From contig NZ_JAUYNW010000080.1 of the NCBI RefSeq assembly GCF_030698145.1, forward strand, positions 85,554 through 149,553: DNA of 64,000 nt. The letters run 5' to 3'. Positions 21,500-31,588 of the stretch are shown here, one piece after another. Origin of the DNA: Phenylobacterium sp. (GTDB taxonomy: Bacteria > Pseudomonadota > Alphaproteobacteria > Caulobacterales > Caulobacteraceae). Numbering within the stretch: the first letter of the stretch is position 1; every line of letters starts with the position of its first letter. The notes under the pieces were generated by a model, which searched no databases, was not told the origin of the DNA, and saw only the letters and a program-made list of their open reading frames with translations. Both the position numbers and the translations under genes were made by a program.

Positions 21500-21507
21500 G
21501 ACGACGA

Positions 21508-22098
21508 TTGTCACACATGAAAATGCAGCGCCTGGTGCTCGCCTCCGCAAGTCCTAGGCGGCTTGATCTCCTGCGCCAGATCGATCTGGCGCCCGACGCG
21601 GTCGACGCCGCCGAGATCGATGAAACCCCCCTCAAGTCCGAGACGCCGCGCCTGACGGCCCTGCGCCTGGCTTGCGCCAAGGCCGCGGCCGTGGCCGCCA
21701 AGCAGCCCGGCGCATTCGTCCTGGCCGCCGACACCGTGGTGGCGGTCGGCAGCCGCATCCTGCCCAAGGTCGAGACCGAGGCCGAGGGGCGAAGGTGCCT
21801 GGAGTTGTTGTCGGGCCGCGCCCACCGGGTGTTGACCGGCGTCGCGGTCCAGGCTCCGGACGGCCGTCTTGTCAGCCGCCTGGTCGAGAGCCGCCTGCAC
21901 TTCAAGCGGCTAACCCCGACCGAGATCGACGACTATCTGAAGAGCGGGGAGGGCGTCGGCAAGGCCGGCGGCTACGCGATCCAGGGCCGGGCGGGCGCCT
22001 TCGTCATGGCGATCCAGGGCTCCTATCCCGCGGTGGTTGGACTGCCGCTCTACGAGACCGTAAACCTGCTGACAGGTCTGGGATTTGGGCGGCGATGA
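21508..22098 (+). CDS. maf: Maf-family nucleotide pyrophosphatase
   Basis: LVLASASPRRLDLLRQ...AADTVV...GGYAIQGRAGAFV. Confidence 0.92.
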   Translation: MSHMKMQRLVLASASPRRLDLLRQIDLAPDAVDAAEIDETPLKSETPRLTALRLACAKAAAVAAKQPGAFVLAADTVVAVGSRILPKVETEAEGRRCLELLSGRAHRVLTGVAVQAPDGRLVSRLVESRLHFKRLTPTEIDDYLKSGEGVGKAGGYAIQGRAGAFVMAIQGSYPAVVGLPLYETVNLLTGLGFGRR

Positions 22099-23132
22099 GC
22101 GAACGGCGTCTCTACCTGGATCGTGGCGTCGGCGAAACGAGGGGCGTGGTGACGCTCGACGGGCGGCCTGAGCGGCTGCTGATCGCCCGCGACGGCGATA
22201 CGTCCGCGGTCAAGCTGGGCGCGCGCTACGTCGGGCGGGTGCGCAAGGTGGAGGCCGCCTTCGCTTCGGCTTTCGTCGACCTGGGCGGGGTCGAGGCCCT
22301 GTTGTCCTTCAAGCCGGAAGCGCGGCCCGTGGAAGGCCAGTCCCTCGAGGTCGATGTCCGGACCGAGCCGCGCGCCGGCAAGCTCGCCACCGTGCGCGCC
22401 ATCGGCGCGGGGGAGGGCGCGCCCCGCCTGCTGACCCAGGCGCCCGGGCTCGCCGAACAGCTCGCCGCCTTCGCCCGCAATGTCCAGCTCGTCGAGGGCC
22501 GCGAGGCCCGCCGTGCGGCCGACGAGGCCGAAGCCGACGCGCTGGAGATCGTCCATCCGCTGCCGGGCGGCGGGACCCTGGCCATCGAGCCGACCCGGGC
22601 CCTGGTCGCCATCGACGTCGATATCGGCGAGCGCAAGGGCCAGGACGCCAAGCGCGTCACCCGCCAGGCCAATCTCACAGCCCTCGCCGTCGCCGGACGG
22701 CTGTTGCGCCTGAAGAGCCTCGGCGGCATCGTGGTGATCGACCTCGTCGGCCGTGGCCACGATGGAAACGCCCTGATGACCGCCGCTCGCGCCGCCTTCG
22801 CCCCCGACAATCCCGGTGTCGCTATCGGCCCGGTGGGCCGGTTCGGCACCATGGAGCTGACCGTGCCGCGCCGGGCCCCGCCGATCGCCGAGCTGCTTTG
22901 CGACGCCAAGGGCCGGCTCACCGATCTCACCTTGGCCCTACGCCTGATCCGCGCCATCGAGAACGAGGGGGCGGCCCAGCCGGGCGCCCGACTCACTGCG
23001 CTCTGCGCGCCTGAGATCGCCGCCGCGGCCCAGCCGCTGGCCGCGGGCCTGGCGGGCCGCATCGGTGCGCGCTTCGAGATTCGCCCCGACGCGGCGCATC
23101 CTCGCGAACGCTTTGACGTGAGCGGCCGATGA
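22095..23132 (+). CDS. rng: Ribonuclease E/G-family protein
   Basis: ATGA overlap with maf; [25 protein letters not shown]...[19 protein letters not shown]. Confidence 0.8.
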   Translation: MSERRLYLDRGVGETRGVVTLDGRPERLLIARDGDTSAVKLGARYVGRVRKVEAAFASAFVDLGGVEALLSFKPEARPVEGQSLEVDVRTEPRAGKLATVRAIGAGEGAPRLLTQAPGLAEQLAAFARNVQLVEGREARRAADEAEADALEIVHPLPGGGTLAIEPTRALVAIDVDIGERKGQDAKRVTRQANLTALAVAGRLLRLKSLGGIVVIDLVGRGHDGNALMTAARAAFAPDNPGVAIGPVGRFGTMELTVPRRAPPIAELLCDAKGRLTDLTLALRLIRAIENEGAAQPGARLTALCAPEIAAAAQPLAAGLAGRIGARFEIRPDAAHPRERFDVSGR

Positions 23133-23293
23133 GCGCCTGTCCCGTCTGCGGCAAGCCGGCCCAGCCGGACTATCGCCCCTTCTGCTCGAAACGCTGCGCC
23201 GACGTTGACCTGCATCGCTGGTTGAAGGGCGGTTACGCCATCCCGGTCGTGGACGACGACGAAGGCCCCGACAGCGAAGACCCGGAAGACTAG
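23129..23293 (+). CDS. yacG: DNA gyrase inhibitor YacG (54 aa, below ORF-track cutoff)
   Basis: ATGA overlap; [40 protein letters not shown], four-Cys zinc motif. Confidence 0.9.
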   Translation: MSACPVCGKPAQPDYRPFCSKRCADVDLHRWLKGGYAIPVVDDDEGPDSEDPED

Positions 23294-23357
23294 CGACCTC
23301 GCTGGACAGCCGCGAAAGCCTCTTCTATAGACGCTGCTCCCGCGTCGGCGGGACTAG

Positions 23358-23433
23358 GCCTGGGTAGCTCAGTTGGTAGAGCAGCGGATTGAAAATCCGC
23401 GTGTCGGTGGTTCGAATCCGCCCCCAGGCACCA
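23358..23433 (+). tRNA. tRNA-Phe (anticodon GAA)
   Basis: GCCTGGGTAGCTCAGTTGGTAGAGCAGCGGATTGAAAATCCGC...CCCAGGCACCA. Confidence 0.95.
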
Positions 23434-23645
23434 CTCACTCCGTCATTTCGCCAAAAGGCGCGAACGGCCTCCGCATCGTCGCGGTCCATCCGGTCACCGA
23501 CGAACTGGTTGCCTTCCTGAAATCGCGGCGACCGACCCTGTGGCCGTTCTGATACGGTCGTGCAGCAAGCCGGTCACTGCCGATTGACAAGGCTTCACAA
23601 CACACCCTTTCATCGCGGTTTCACGCGTCAGGAAATGGGTTTCTG

Positions 23646-25652
23646 GTGACGAGCCGCCCCGCTGAGCCCGTCGGAACACTGGCCACCGCCCTGGCCCACG
23701 CCGCGCGTCTCCTGCCTTCGAATCCGGACCTCGCCGAGGCGCAATCGCGCGAGATCCTCAAGGTCGCGCCGCAACACCCCGACGCGGTGACCCTGCTGGC
23801 CGCGGCTCTGCGCCGCCAGGGCCGGTCGGGCGCGGCGCTGGAGGTGCTGGGGCCTGCGGCCGAGGCGCGCCCGGACCTCGCCCAGCTCCAGTTCGAGACC
23901 GCCCTGGCGCGGATGGCGCTGGGCGATGGGCCCGCGGCCATCATCGCCCTGAACCGCGTCGTGGCCCTCGCCCCCGACCACGCCCAGGCCTGGCGCGCGC
24001 TGGGCGACCAGCTCACCCTGGCCGACCGGCATGAAGAGGCCGACGCGGCCTATGCCCGCCACATCAAGGCCTCCACCCGCGACCCGCGGCTGATCGAGGC
24101 CGCCACCGCCCTGTGCGACAACAGGCTCGCGGTGGCCGAACGCCTGCTGCGCACCTTCCTCAAGGCCCATCCGACCGACGTCGGCGCGATCCGCATGCTG
24201 GCGGAGGCCGGCCTGCGGCTCGGACGCTACGACGACGCCGAGGCCCTGCTGGCCCGCGCCCTCGAACTGGCCCCCAGCTTCGCCGCCGCGCGCCAGAACT
24301 ACGCCACGGTCCTCTATCGCCAGAACAAGGCCGCCCAGGCCATCGTCCAGGTCGACCTGCTGCTGGCCGACGACCCGCGCAATCCCGGCCACCGCAATCT
24401 GAAGGCCGCCGCCCTGGGGCGCATCGGCGAGTATGACGCCGCCATCGAATGCTATGGCGGGGTGCTGGCGGACTATCCCGGCCAACCCAAGGTCTGGATG
24501 AGCTACGGCCATTCCCTGAAGACGGTGGGGCGCCAGGCCGAGGCGGTCGAGGCCTACCGCCGCAGCCTCGCCATCGAGCCAGGCCTGGGCGAGGCCTATT
24601 GGAGCCTGGCCAATCTCAAGACCGTGAAGTTCACCGACGCCGACGTGGCGGCGATGGAGAGCCAGCTCCAGCGGCTCGATCTCTCGGACGACGACCGCTT
24701 CCACCTGCATTTCGCCCTGGGCAAGGCGCTGGAGGACGCGGAGCGCTACGAGGAATCCTTCGGCCACTACGACCAGGGCGCGGCGCTGCGCCGGGCGGGG
24801 CTGGACTACGACGCCGAGGAGACCTCGCGCCACGTGGCCCGCTCCAAGGTGGCCTTCACCGGCGAGTTCTTCGCCGAGCGCGCGGGGCGGGGCAGTCCGG
24901 CGCCGGACCCGATCTTCATCGTTGGTCTGCCGCGCTCGGGCTCCACCCTGATCGAGCAGATCCTGGCCAGCCATTCGGCGGTGGAAGGCACCCAGGAACT
25001 GCCCGACATCATCGCCATGGCCCGCCGTCTCGGCGGCCCGGACAAGGCCTATCCCGAGAACCTCGCCGATCTCGACGCGGCCCAGGTGCGGGAACTGGGC
25101 GAGGAGTTCCTGGCCCGCACCCAGGTGCATCGCAAGCTCGGCCGGCCGTTCTTCATCGACAAGATGCCGAACAACTTCGCCCACGCCGGGCTGATCGCCC
25201 TGATCCTGCCGAACGCCAGGATCATCGACGCGCGCCGCCATCCGCTGGGCTGCTGCTTCTCGGGCTTCAAGCAGCACTTCGCTCGCGGCCAGGCCTTCAG
25301 CTACAGCCTCTCCGACATCGGCCGCTACTATGCCGACTATGTGGCCCTGATGGCCCATTTCGACGCCATACTGCCGGGCCGGATCCATCGGGTCATCTAT
25401 GAGGAGATGGTCGCCGATCCGGAGGCCCAGGTCCGCCGCCTGCTCGACTATTGCGGCCTGCCGTTCGAGGACGGCTGCCTGCGCTTCTATGAGAACGACC
25501 GCGCCGTGCGCACCGCTAGTTCCGAGCAAGTGCGCCGGCCGATCTTCGCCGACGCCACCGATCACTGGCGCAATTACGAACCCTGGCTGGGCCCGCTGAA
25601 GGCCGAGTTGGGCGCGGTTCTGGAAGCCTATCCCGCCGCGCCCGCGCCTTGA
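23646..25652 (+). CDS. TPR-repeat sulfotransferase
   Basis: N-terminal TPRs; FIVGLPRSGSTLIEQILASHSAVEGTQELPDI PAPS-binding motif. Confidence 0.9.
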   Translation: MTSRPAEPVGTLATALAHAARLLPSNPDLAEAQSREILKVAPQHPDAVTLLAAALRRQGRSGAALEVLGPAAEARPDLAQLQFETALARMALGDGPAAIIALNRVVALAPDHAQAWRALGDQLTLADRHEEADAAYARHIKASTRDPRLIEAATALCDNRLAVAERLLRTFLKAHPTDVGAIRMLAEAGLRLGRYDDAEALLARALELAPSFAAARQNYATVLYRQNKAAQAIVQVDLLLADDPRNPGHRNLKAAALGRIGEYDAAIECYGGVLADYPGQPKVWMSYGHSLKTVGRQAEAVEAYRRSLAIEPGLGEAYWSLANLKTVKFTDADVAAMESQLQRLDLSDDDRFHLHFALGKALEDAERYEESFGHYDQGAALRRAGLDYDAEETSRHVARSKVAFTGEFFAERAGRGSPAPDPIFIVGLPRSGSTLIEQILASHSAVEGTQELPDIIAMARRLGGPDKAYPENLADLDAAQVRELGEEFLARTQVHRKLGRPFFIDKMPNNFAHAGLIALILPNARIIDARRHPLGCCFSGFKQHFARGQAFSYSLSDIGRYYADYVALMAHFDAILPGRIHRVIYEEMVADPEAQVRRLLDYCGLPFEDGCLRFYENDRAVRTASSEQVRRPIFADATDHWRNYEPWLGPLKAELGAVLEAYPAAPAP

Positions 25653-25658
25653 GCGCCG

Positions 25659-25679
25659 GCCGCCCGCGAAACGGGCGGC
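25659..25679 (+). terminator. GC hairpin downstream of sulfotransferase gene
   Basis: GCCGCCCG-CGAAA-CGGGCGGC, no T-run. Confidence 0.4.
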
Positions 25680-25765
25680 GAGGTCGCCAGACGCGCCGCG
25701 GGGCGGGGAGACGTTGACGAGGACCTGGCCCTGAGAGGCCATGGCCCAAATGAGGGGAGACCGAG

Positions 25766-28105
25766 ATGAGTCGAACGACAACGCACGCGAGGCGGGCCTG
25801 GCCACGCCTGCTGCTGGCCACCACCATGCTCACCGCCATGGGCGCGAGCGGGGCCGTGGCCCAGGAGCTGGAGGAGGTCGTGGTCACCGCGCAGAAGCGG
25901 GAAGAGAATCTGCAGAGCATTCCGGTCAGCATTCAGGCCATCGGCGAGCAGAAGTTGGACGAACTGCAGGTCGCCGACTTCACCGACTTCGTGAAGTTCC
26001 TGCCCAGCGTCGCTTTCCGGACCGGGGGGCCGGGCTTCACCAACATCTATATGCGCGGCGTCGCCAGCGGCGAGAACAGCAACCACTCCGGGCCCCTGCC
26101 CAGCGTCGGCGTCTATCTGGATGAGCAGCCGGTGACGACCATCACCGGCCCGCTGGACATCCACGTCTATGACATGGCCCGCATCGAGGCCCTGGCCGGG
26201 CCTCAGGGCACGCTCTACGGCGCCAGCTCCCAGGCCGGCACCATCCGCTACATCACCAACAAGCCGGAAATCGGCCATTGGGAGGGCGGCTACGACGTCG
26301 AGGTCAACCAGGTCGACGACGGCGGCCCGGGGTTCGGGGTCGAAGGCTTCGTCAACATCCCGGTGTCCGACAAGATGGCCGTGCGCCTGGTCGGCTGGCA
26401 CCAGCATGACGGCGGCTATGTGGACAATGTCGCGGGGACCCGCACCTTCCCGACCTCTGGCGTCACCATCAACAACGCCGCCCAGGCCGAGGAGGACTAC
26501 AACGACGCCGACACCACCGGCGCTCGCGCGGCCCTACGGATCGACCTGGACGACAACTGGACAATCAGCCCAACGATCATGGCCCAGGAGACCAAGGCCA
26601 ACGGCCTGTTCGCCTACGATCCGGCGGTCGGCGACCTGAAGGTCACGCACTTCTATCCGGAATCGATCAAGGACCGCTGGTATCAGGCGGCCCTGGCGAT
26701 CCAAGGCACGGTGGCCAATCTCGATCTGGTCTATGCCGGCGCCTACATGAAGCGGAACATCGACACCCAGTCGGACTATTCCGACTACTCGTTCTTCTAC
26801 GACACCCTGTTCGGCTACGGCGCCTACATCACCGACGACGCCGGCGCCTTCATCAACCCGTCCCAGTACATCCAGGGCAAGGACCGCTTCACCAAGGAAA
26901 GCCACGAGTTCCGGCTTTCCACCCCGGCCGGCGCGCGGGTTCGGCTGGTCGGGGGCCTGTTCTACCAGCGCCAGACCCACAACATCGAGCAGCGCTACAA
27001 GATCGACAACCTGGCCGCCGCCACCGAGGTGCCTGGCTGGTCCGACACCCTGTGGCTGACCAAGCAGCTTCGGGAGGATGTCGATTCGGCGGTCTTCGGC
27101 GAGCTGACATACGACGTCACCGACAAGCTGACCGGCACCGTCGGCGTGCGCGGCTTCAAGTCGGAGAACTCGCTCAAGGGCTTCTTCGGGTTCGGCCTGG
27201 GCTACAGCTCTGGCACTGGGGTCGGCGGCTGCTTCGGACCTCCGGTAGTGTCCGGCGGCCCCTGCACCAACCTCAACAAGACCACCGAGGAGACCGGCTA
27301 CACCTACAAGGTCAACCTGACCTACAAGATCGATGAAGACCGCATGGTCTACGGCATCGTCTCCACCGGCTTCCGTCCTGGCGGGATCAACCGGCGCGGC
27401 ACCCTGGCCCCCTACGAGTCGGACTTCCTCACCAACTACGAGGCGGGCTGGAAGACCACCTGGCTCAACAACCGGCTGCGCTGGAACGGGGCGGTGTTCT
27501 ACGAGACCTGGGAAGACTTCCAGTTCTCGTTCCTGGGCGCCAACGGCCTGACCGAGATCAAGAACGCCGGCCAGGCGAAGATGACCGGGGTGGAATCCGA
27601 CATCAACTGGCTGGTGGGCGATGGCCTGACGATCTTCGGCTCGGCCGCCTATATCGACGCCAAGCTCGACGAGAACTACTGCGGCACGGTCGACGCTTCT
27701 GGCAAGGCGATCACCAACTGCGCCGTCCCGCAGGCGCCGGACGGGACCCAGCTACCGATCACGCCGAAGCTGAAGGCCAATCTTAGCGCCCGCTACGAGT
27801 GGGATGTCGGCGACATGCGCGCCCATGTGCAGGGCTCGGCGGTCTATCAGAGCCGCGCCTGGACCGATCTGCGGGTCGCCGAGCGGGCCATCGTCGGTGC
27901 GCTTCCGTCCTACGCCACCTTCGACTTCACGGCCGGGGTCGAGGGCGATGGCTGGACCATCGAGGGCTATATGAAGAACGTCACGGACGAGCGCGGCAAT
28001 GTCAGCCGCTTCGCTCAGTGCGCCACCTCGGTCTGCGGCGCACAGACTTATATCGTGCCCAACCGGCCAAGGACCTTTGGTATCCGGTTCGGACAGAAGT
28101 TCTAG
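25766..28105 (+). CDS. TonB-dependent receptor
   Basis: Signal peptide; EEVVVTAQKREENLQSIPVSIQAIG plug; C-terminal aromatic F (FGIRFGQKF). Confidence 0.93.
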   Translation: MSRTTTHARRAWPRLLLATTMLTAMGASGAVAQELEEVVVTAQKREENLQSIPVSIQAIGEQKLDELQVADFTDFVKFLPSVAFRTGGPGFTNIYMRGVASGENSNHSGPLPSVGVYLDEQPVTTITGPLDIHVYDMARIEALAGPQGTLYGASSQAGTIRYITNKPEIGHWEGGYDVEVNQVDDGGPGFGVEGFVNIPVSDKMAVRLVGWHQHDGGYVDNVAGTRTFPTSGVTINNAAQAEEDYNDADTTGARAALRIDLDDNWTISPTIMAQETKANGLFAYDPAVGDLKVTHFYPESIKDRWYQAALAIQGTVANLDLVYAGAYMKRNIDTQSDYSDYSFFYDTLFGYGAYITDDAGAFINPSQYIQGKDRFTKESHEFRLSTPAGARVRLVGGLFYQRQTHNIEQRYKIDNLAAATEVPGWSDTLWLTKQLREDVDSAVFGELTYDVTDKLTGTVGVRGFKSENSLKGFFGFGLGYSSGTGVGGCFGPPVVSGGPCTNLNKTTEETGYTYKVNLTYKIDEDRMVYGIVSTGFRPGGINRRGTLAPYESDFLTNYEAGWKTTWLNNRLRWNGAVFYETWEDFQFSFLGANGLTEIKNAGQAKMTGVESDINWLVGDGLTIFGSAAYIDAKLDENYCGTVDASGKAITNCAVPQAPDGTQLPITPKLKANLSARYEWDVGDMRAHVQGSAVYQSRAWTDLRVAERAIVGALPSYATFDFTAGVEGDGWTIEGYMKNVTDERGNVSRFAQCATSVCGAQTYIVPNRPRTFGIRFGQKF

Positions 28106-28161
28106 CCGTTGAGAGACGCTATAGCCTCCCCGCGGCGCGCCCGTTGCGCGCCGCGGGGAGG

Positions 28162-28791
28162 ATGAAGCCCTTGGCCAGGACACCACAGTTTTCGCGGGAG
28201 GCCGCCGACGTCCGGCGACGGGCGCTGGTCGAGGCCGTGCTGGCCAGCCTCGCCGAGCGGGGCCTTGGCGCGGTGTCGGTGCGCGACGTCGCCGCCCGCG
28301 CCGGGGTCTCGCCCGGTCTCGTTCGCCATCATTTCGGCAGCTTCGGCGCCCTGCTCGTCGAAGCCTATCGCCATGTGGTCCAACGCGTGGACGATCACAT
28401 AGACGTCGCCCTGGCCGGGGCGGGGGACGACCCCGACGCCCGGCTGGCGGCCTTCATCGCGGCCAGCTTCTCGCCGGCCATTGTCGATCGCGACCTGCTG
28501 TCGGCCTGGCTCGGCTTCTGGGGCCTGGTGCGCAGCGACCCCGAAGCCGCCGCGCTGCATGCCGAAACCTACGCCGCCTATCGCGGCCGGATCGAAGGCC
28601 TGCTGGCGGCCGCGGGCCGGGCGCGGGACAGGGCGCTCGACGTCCGCGCCGGGGGCCTCGGCCTCTCGGCCATGCTGGACGGGCTCTGGCTCGAGCTTTG
28701 CCTCGATCCCGCGACCTTCACCCCGGCCGAGGCCACGCGCCTGGCCGGCGACTGGACCGCCCGCTTCCTGGAGGGCGCAGGCGCGGACTAG
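28162..28791 (+). CDS. TetR/AcrR (BetI-like) transcriptional regulator
   Basis: LVEAVLASLAERGLGAVSVRDVAARAGVSPGLVRHHFGSFGALLVEAYR HTH; alternative TTG start at 28171. Confidence 0.85.
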   Translation: MKPLARTPQFSREAADVRRRALVEAVLASLAERGLGAVSVRDVAARAGVSPGLVRHHFGSFGALLVEAYRHVVQRVDDHIDVALAGAGDDPDARLAAFIAASFSPAIVDRDLLSAWLGFWGLVRSDPEAAALHAETYAAYRGRIEGLLAAAGRARDRALDVRAGGLGLSAMLDGLWLELCLDPATFTPAEATRLAGDWTARFLEGAGAD

Positions 28792-28808
28792 CCCTTGCGT
28801 GGTCGACT

Positions 28809-28830
28809 TTGTTATACGAGTGTATAGCAA
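28809..28830. promoter_or_regulatory. Candidate TetR-family operator
   Basis: TTGtTATACgagtGTATAgCAA, near-perfect dyad between regulator and Rieske oxygenase gene. Confidence 0.6.
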
Positions 28831-28851
28831 CGCAAACGTGGGGACGCTGCG

Positions 28852-29976
28852 ATGAGTCCAGAGGCCCACAGCCTCCCAGCCTGGATCTACAGCGATCCCG
28901 GTTTCTTCGAGCGCGAGCGCGACACCCTCTTTCGCACGGCTTGGCAGGTGGTGTGCCACGTCAACGACGTGCCCAACCCCGGCGACTACCAGACCCTCGA
29001 CTTCCTGGGCGAGCAGGTGCTGGTCCTGCGGGGAAACGACGGTGTGGTGCGCGGCTTCCACAACGCCTGCCGCCATCGCGCGGCGCGGCTTGCCGACGGC
29101 TCGCACGGCAATTGCGGCCACCGGCTGGTCTGCCCCTATCATGCCTGGAGCTACGGCCTCGACGGCCGGCTGCTGCGCACCCCGCCCTGGCAGGGCTTCA
29201 GCGACCTCGATCTCTCTCAGCACGGTCTGGCGCCGGTGGAACAGGAGATCTTCCTGGGCTTCGTCTTCGTCCGCTTCGCGCCCGGTCTGCCCAGCGTCGC
29301 GCAGATGATGGCGCCGTATCTGGACGAACTGGCGCCTCATAGCTTCGAGAGCCTCGTCCCCCAGGGCCGGGTCACCCTGAGGCCGCGCTCAGTCAACTGG
29401 AAGAACGTGGCCGACAACTATGCCGACGGCATGCATATCCCGGTCGCCCATCCGGGCCTCACCCGGCTGTTTGGCCCCACCTACGCCATGGAGGCCCAGC
29501 CCTGGGTCGACAAGCTGTGGGGCGAGGTGACCGAGGCGCCGTCGTCCAACTGGTCCGAGCGGGGCTACCAGGCCCTGCTGGCGTCCTTCGACCACCTGCC
29601 GGCCGGGCAGCGACGCCGCTGGAGCTATTACAAGCTGTGGCCGAACCTCGCCTTCGACGTCTATCCCGACCAGGTCGACTTCATGCAGTTCATCCCGGTC
29701 TCGCCGAAGGAGACCCTGATCCGCGAGATCTCCTACGCCCGGCCCGACGCGCGCCGCGAGGCCAAGGCCGCGCGATACCTCAACTGGCGCATCAACCGCC
29801 AGGTCAACGCCGAGGACACGGTGCTGATTCAGCGGGTCCAGGACGGCATGGGCTCCTCGTCCTATGTCAGCGGCCCACTGTCGCCCGACGAGGTCTGCCT
29901 GGCGAGCTTCGCGCGCCGGCTGAAGGCCGACATCCCCGAAGCGGCCCTGCCGCACCCTCCTGCCAAGGCGGCCTGA
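28852..29976 (+). CDS. Rieske non-heme iron oxygenase, alpha subunit
   Basis: CRHRAARLADGSHGNCGHRLVCPYHAW Rieske motif; NVADNYADGMHIPVAHPG mononuclear Fe site. Confidence 0.93.
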   Translation: MSPEAHSLPAWIYSDPGFFERERDTLFRTAWQVVCHVNDVPNPGDYQTLDFLGEQVLVLRGNDGVVRGFHNACRHRAARLADGSHGNCGHRLVCPYHAWSYGLDGRLLRTPPWQGFSDLDLSQHGLAPVEQEIFLGFVFVRFAPGLPSVAQMMAPYLDELAPHSFESLVPQGRVTLRPRSVNWKNVADNYADGMHIPVAHPGLTRLFGPTYAMEAQPWVDKLWGEVTEAPSSNWSERGYQALLASFDHLPAGQRRRWSYYKLWPNLAFDVYPDQVDFMQFIPVSPKETLIREISYARPDARREAKAARYLNWRINRQVNAEDTVLIQRVQDGMGSSSYVSGPLSPDEVCLASFARRLKADIPEAALPHPPAKAA

Positions 29977-29977
29977 C

Positions 29978-31588
29978 ATGGCGAGCGAACGCGACATCCT
30001 GATCGTCGGCGGCGGCCACAACGGCCTGGTCTGCGCGGCCTATCTGGCCAAGGCCGGCCTCAAGGTCACGGTGCTGGAGCGGCGGCACGTGGTCGGCGGC
30101 GCGGCGGTGACCGAGGAGTTCCATCCCGGCTTCCGCAACTCGGTGGCCAGCTACACCGTCTCCCTGCTCAATCCGAAGGTCATCGCCGACCTGGAGCTCC
30201 ATCGCCACGGTCTGAAGATCGTCGAGCGCAAGGTCTCGAACTTCCTACCCGTGCCGGGCGGCTACCTGGCCACCGGCGAGGGCCGCACCAAGTCCGAGGT
30301 CGCCAAGTTCTCGCAAAAGGACGCCGATCGCCTCGACGCCTATGGCGACCGCCTGGAGGCCATCGCCGACGTTCTGCGCGATCTGGTCCTGCAGACCCCG
30401 CCCAACCTCGTCGAGGGCGGCCTGGCCCAGGCCATCCCGGAGTTGCTGAAGAGCGCCAGTCTGGGCCGCAAGCTCAGCCACCTGGACATGACCGCCAAGC
30501 GCGATCTGCTGGCCCTGTTCGCCCAATCCGCCGGCGACTGGCTGGACGGCTGGTTCGAGAGCGATCCGATCAAGGCGGTCTACGGCTTCGACGGGGTGGT
30601 CGGGAACTACGCCAGCCCCTACACGCCGGGCTCCGCCTATGTCCTGCTGCACCACGTGTTCGGCGAGGTGAACGGCAAGAAGGGCGCCTGGGGTCACGCC
30701 ATCGGCGGCATGGGCGCCATCACCCAGGCCATGGCCGCCTGCTGCCGCGAGCGCGGCGTCGAGATCCGCACCGATGTGGCTGTCGCCGAGATCCTGGTCG
30801 AGAAGGGCCGCGCCGTGGGCGTGGTCACCGAGAAGGGCGAGACCCTCCGCGGCCGCGCCGTGGTCTCCAACCTCAATCCCAAGCTCCTGTTCGGCAAGTT
30901 GGTCGACCGGTCCTTCCAGCCGGCCGACTTCGCCGAGCGCATCGACCGCTACCGCAGCGGTTCGGGCACCTTCCGCATGAACGTGGCGCTGTCGAAGCTG
31001 CCGGACTTCACCTGCCTGCCGGGCCCTGGCGATCACCTCACCGCCGGCATCATCATCGCGCCGAGCCTCGCCTATATGGAGCAGGCCTATGCCGACGCCC
31101 GCGCCCATGGCTGGTCCAAGGCGCCGATCGTCGAGATGCTGATTCCGTCCACCCTCGACGACAGCCTGGCGCCGCCCGGCCAGCACGTGGCCAGCCTGTT
31201 CTGCCAGCACGTCTCGCCGACCCTCTCCGGCGGCCGTTCGTGGGACGACCATCGCGAAGAGGTCGCCGACCTGATGATCGCCACGGTCGACGCCCAGGCG
31301 CCGGGCTTCGCCGCCTCGGTGGTCGGCCGCCAGGTCTTGTCGCCGCTCGATCTAGAGCGCACCTTCGGCCTGAGCGGGGGCGACATCATGCACGGCAATC
31401 TCAGCCTGGATCAGATGTTCTCCGCGCGTCCCGTGCTGGGCGCGGGCGACTACCGCACGCCGATCGCCGGCCTCTATCAATGCGGGGCAGGGACCCATCC
31501 CGGCGGCGGCGTCACCGGCGCGCCGGGCCACAACGCCGCCCGCGAGATCATCAAGGACGCCCGCCGGGGCCGGCTCCGCGCCGCATGA
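29978..31588 (+). CDS. Phytoene desaturase/PYROXD2-like FAD-dependent oxidoreductase
   Basis: DILIVGGGHNGLVCAAYLAKAGLKVTVLERRHVVGGAAVTEE; C-terminal GLYQCGAGTHPGGGVTGAPGHNAA. Confidence 0.9.
   Translation: MASERDILIVGGGHNGLVCAAYLAKAGLKVTVLERRHVVGGAAVTEEFHPGFRNSVASYTVSLLNPKVIADLELHRHGLKIVERKVSNFLPVPGGYLATGEGRTKSEVAKFSQKDADRLDAYGDRLEAIADVLRDLVLQTPPNLVEGGLAQAIPELLKSASLGRKLSHLDMTAKRDLLALFAQSAGDWLDGWFESDPIKAVYGFDGVVGNYASPYTPGSAYVLLHHVFGEVNGKKGAWGHAIGGMGAITQAMAACCRERGVEIRTDVAVAEILVEKGRAVGVVTEKGETLRGRAVVSNLNPKLLFGKLVDRSFQPADFAERIDRYRSGSGTFRMNVALSKLPDFTCLPGPGDHLTAGIIIAPSLAYMEQAYADARAHGWSKAPIVEMLIPSTLDDSLAPPGQHVASLFCQHVSPTLSGGRSWDDHREEVADLMIATVDAQAPGFAASVVGRQVLSPLDLERTFGLSGGDIMHGNLSLDQMFSARPVLGAGDYRTPIAGLYQCGAGTHPGGGVTGAPGHNAAREIIKDARRGRLRAA

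Noticed and set aside
23434-23560. Short frame after tRNA-Phe (ANGLRIVAVHPVTDELVAFLKSRRPTLWPF*) as a gene remnant or attachment scar
   Set aside because: Too short, no start or SD context, no recognisable family; may be chance in GC-rich DNA.
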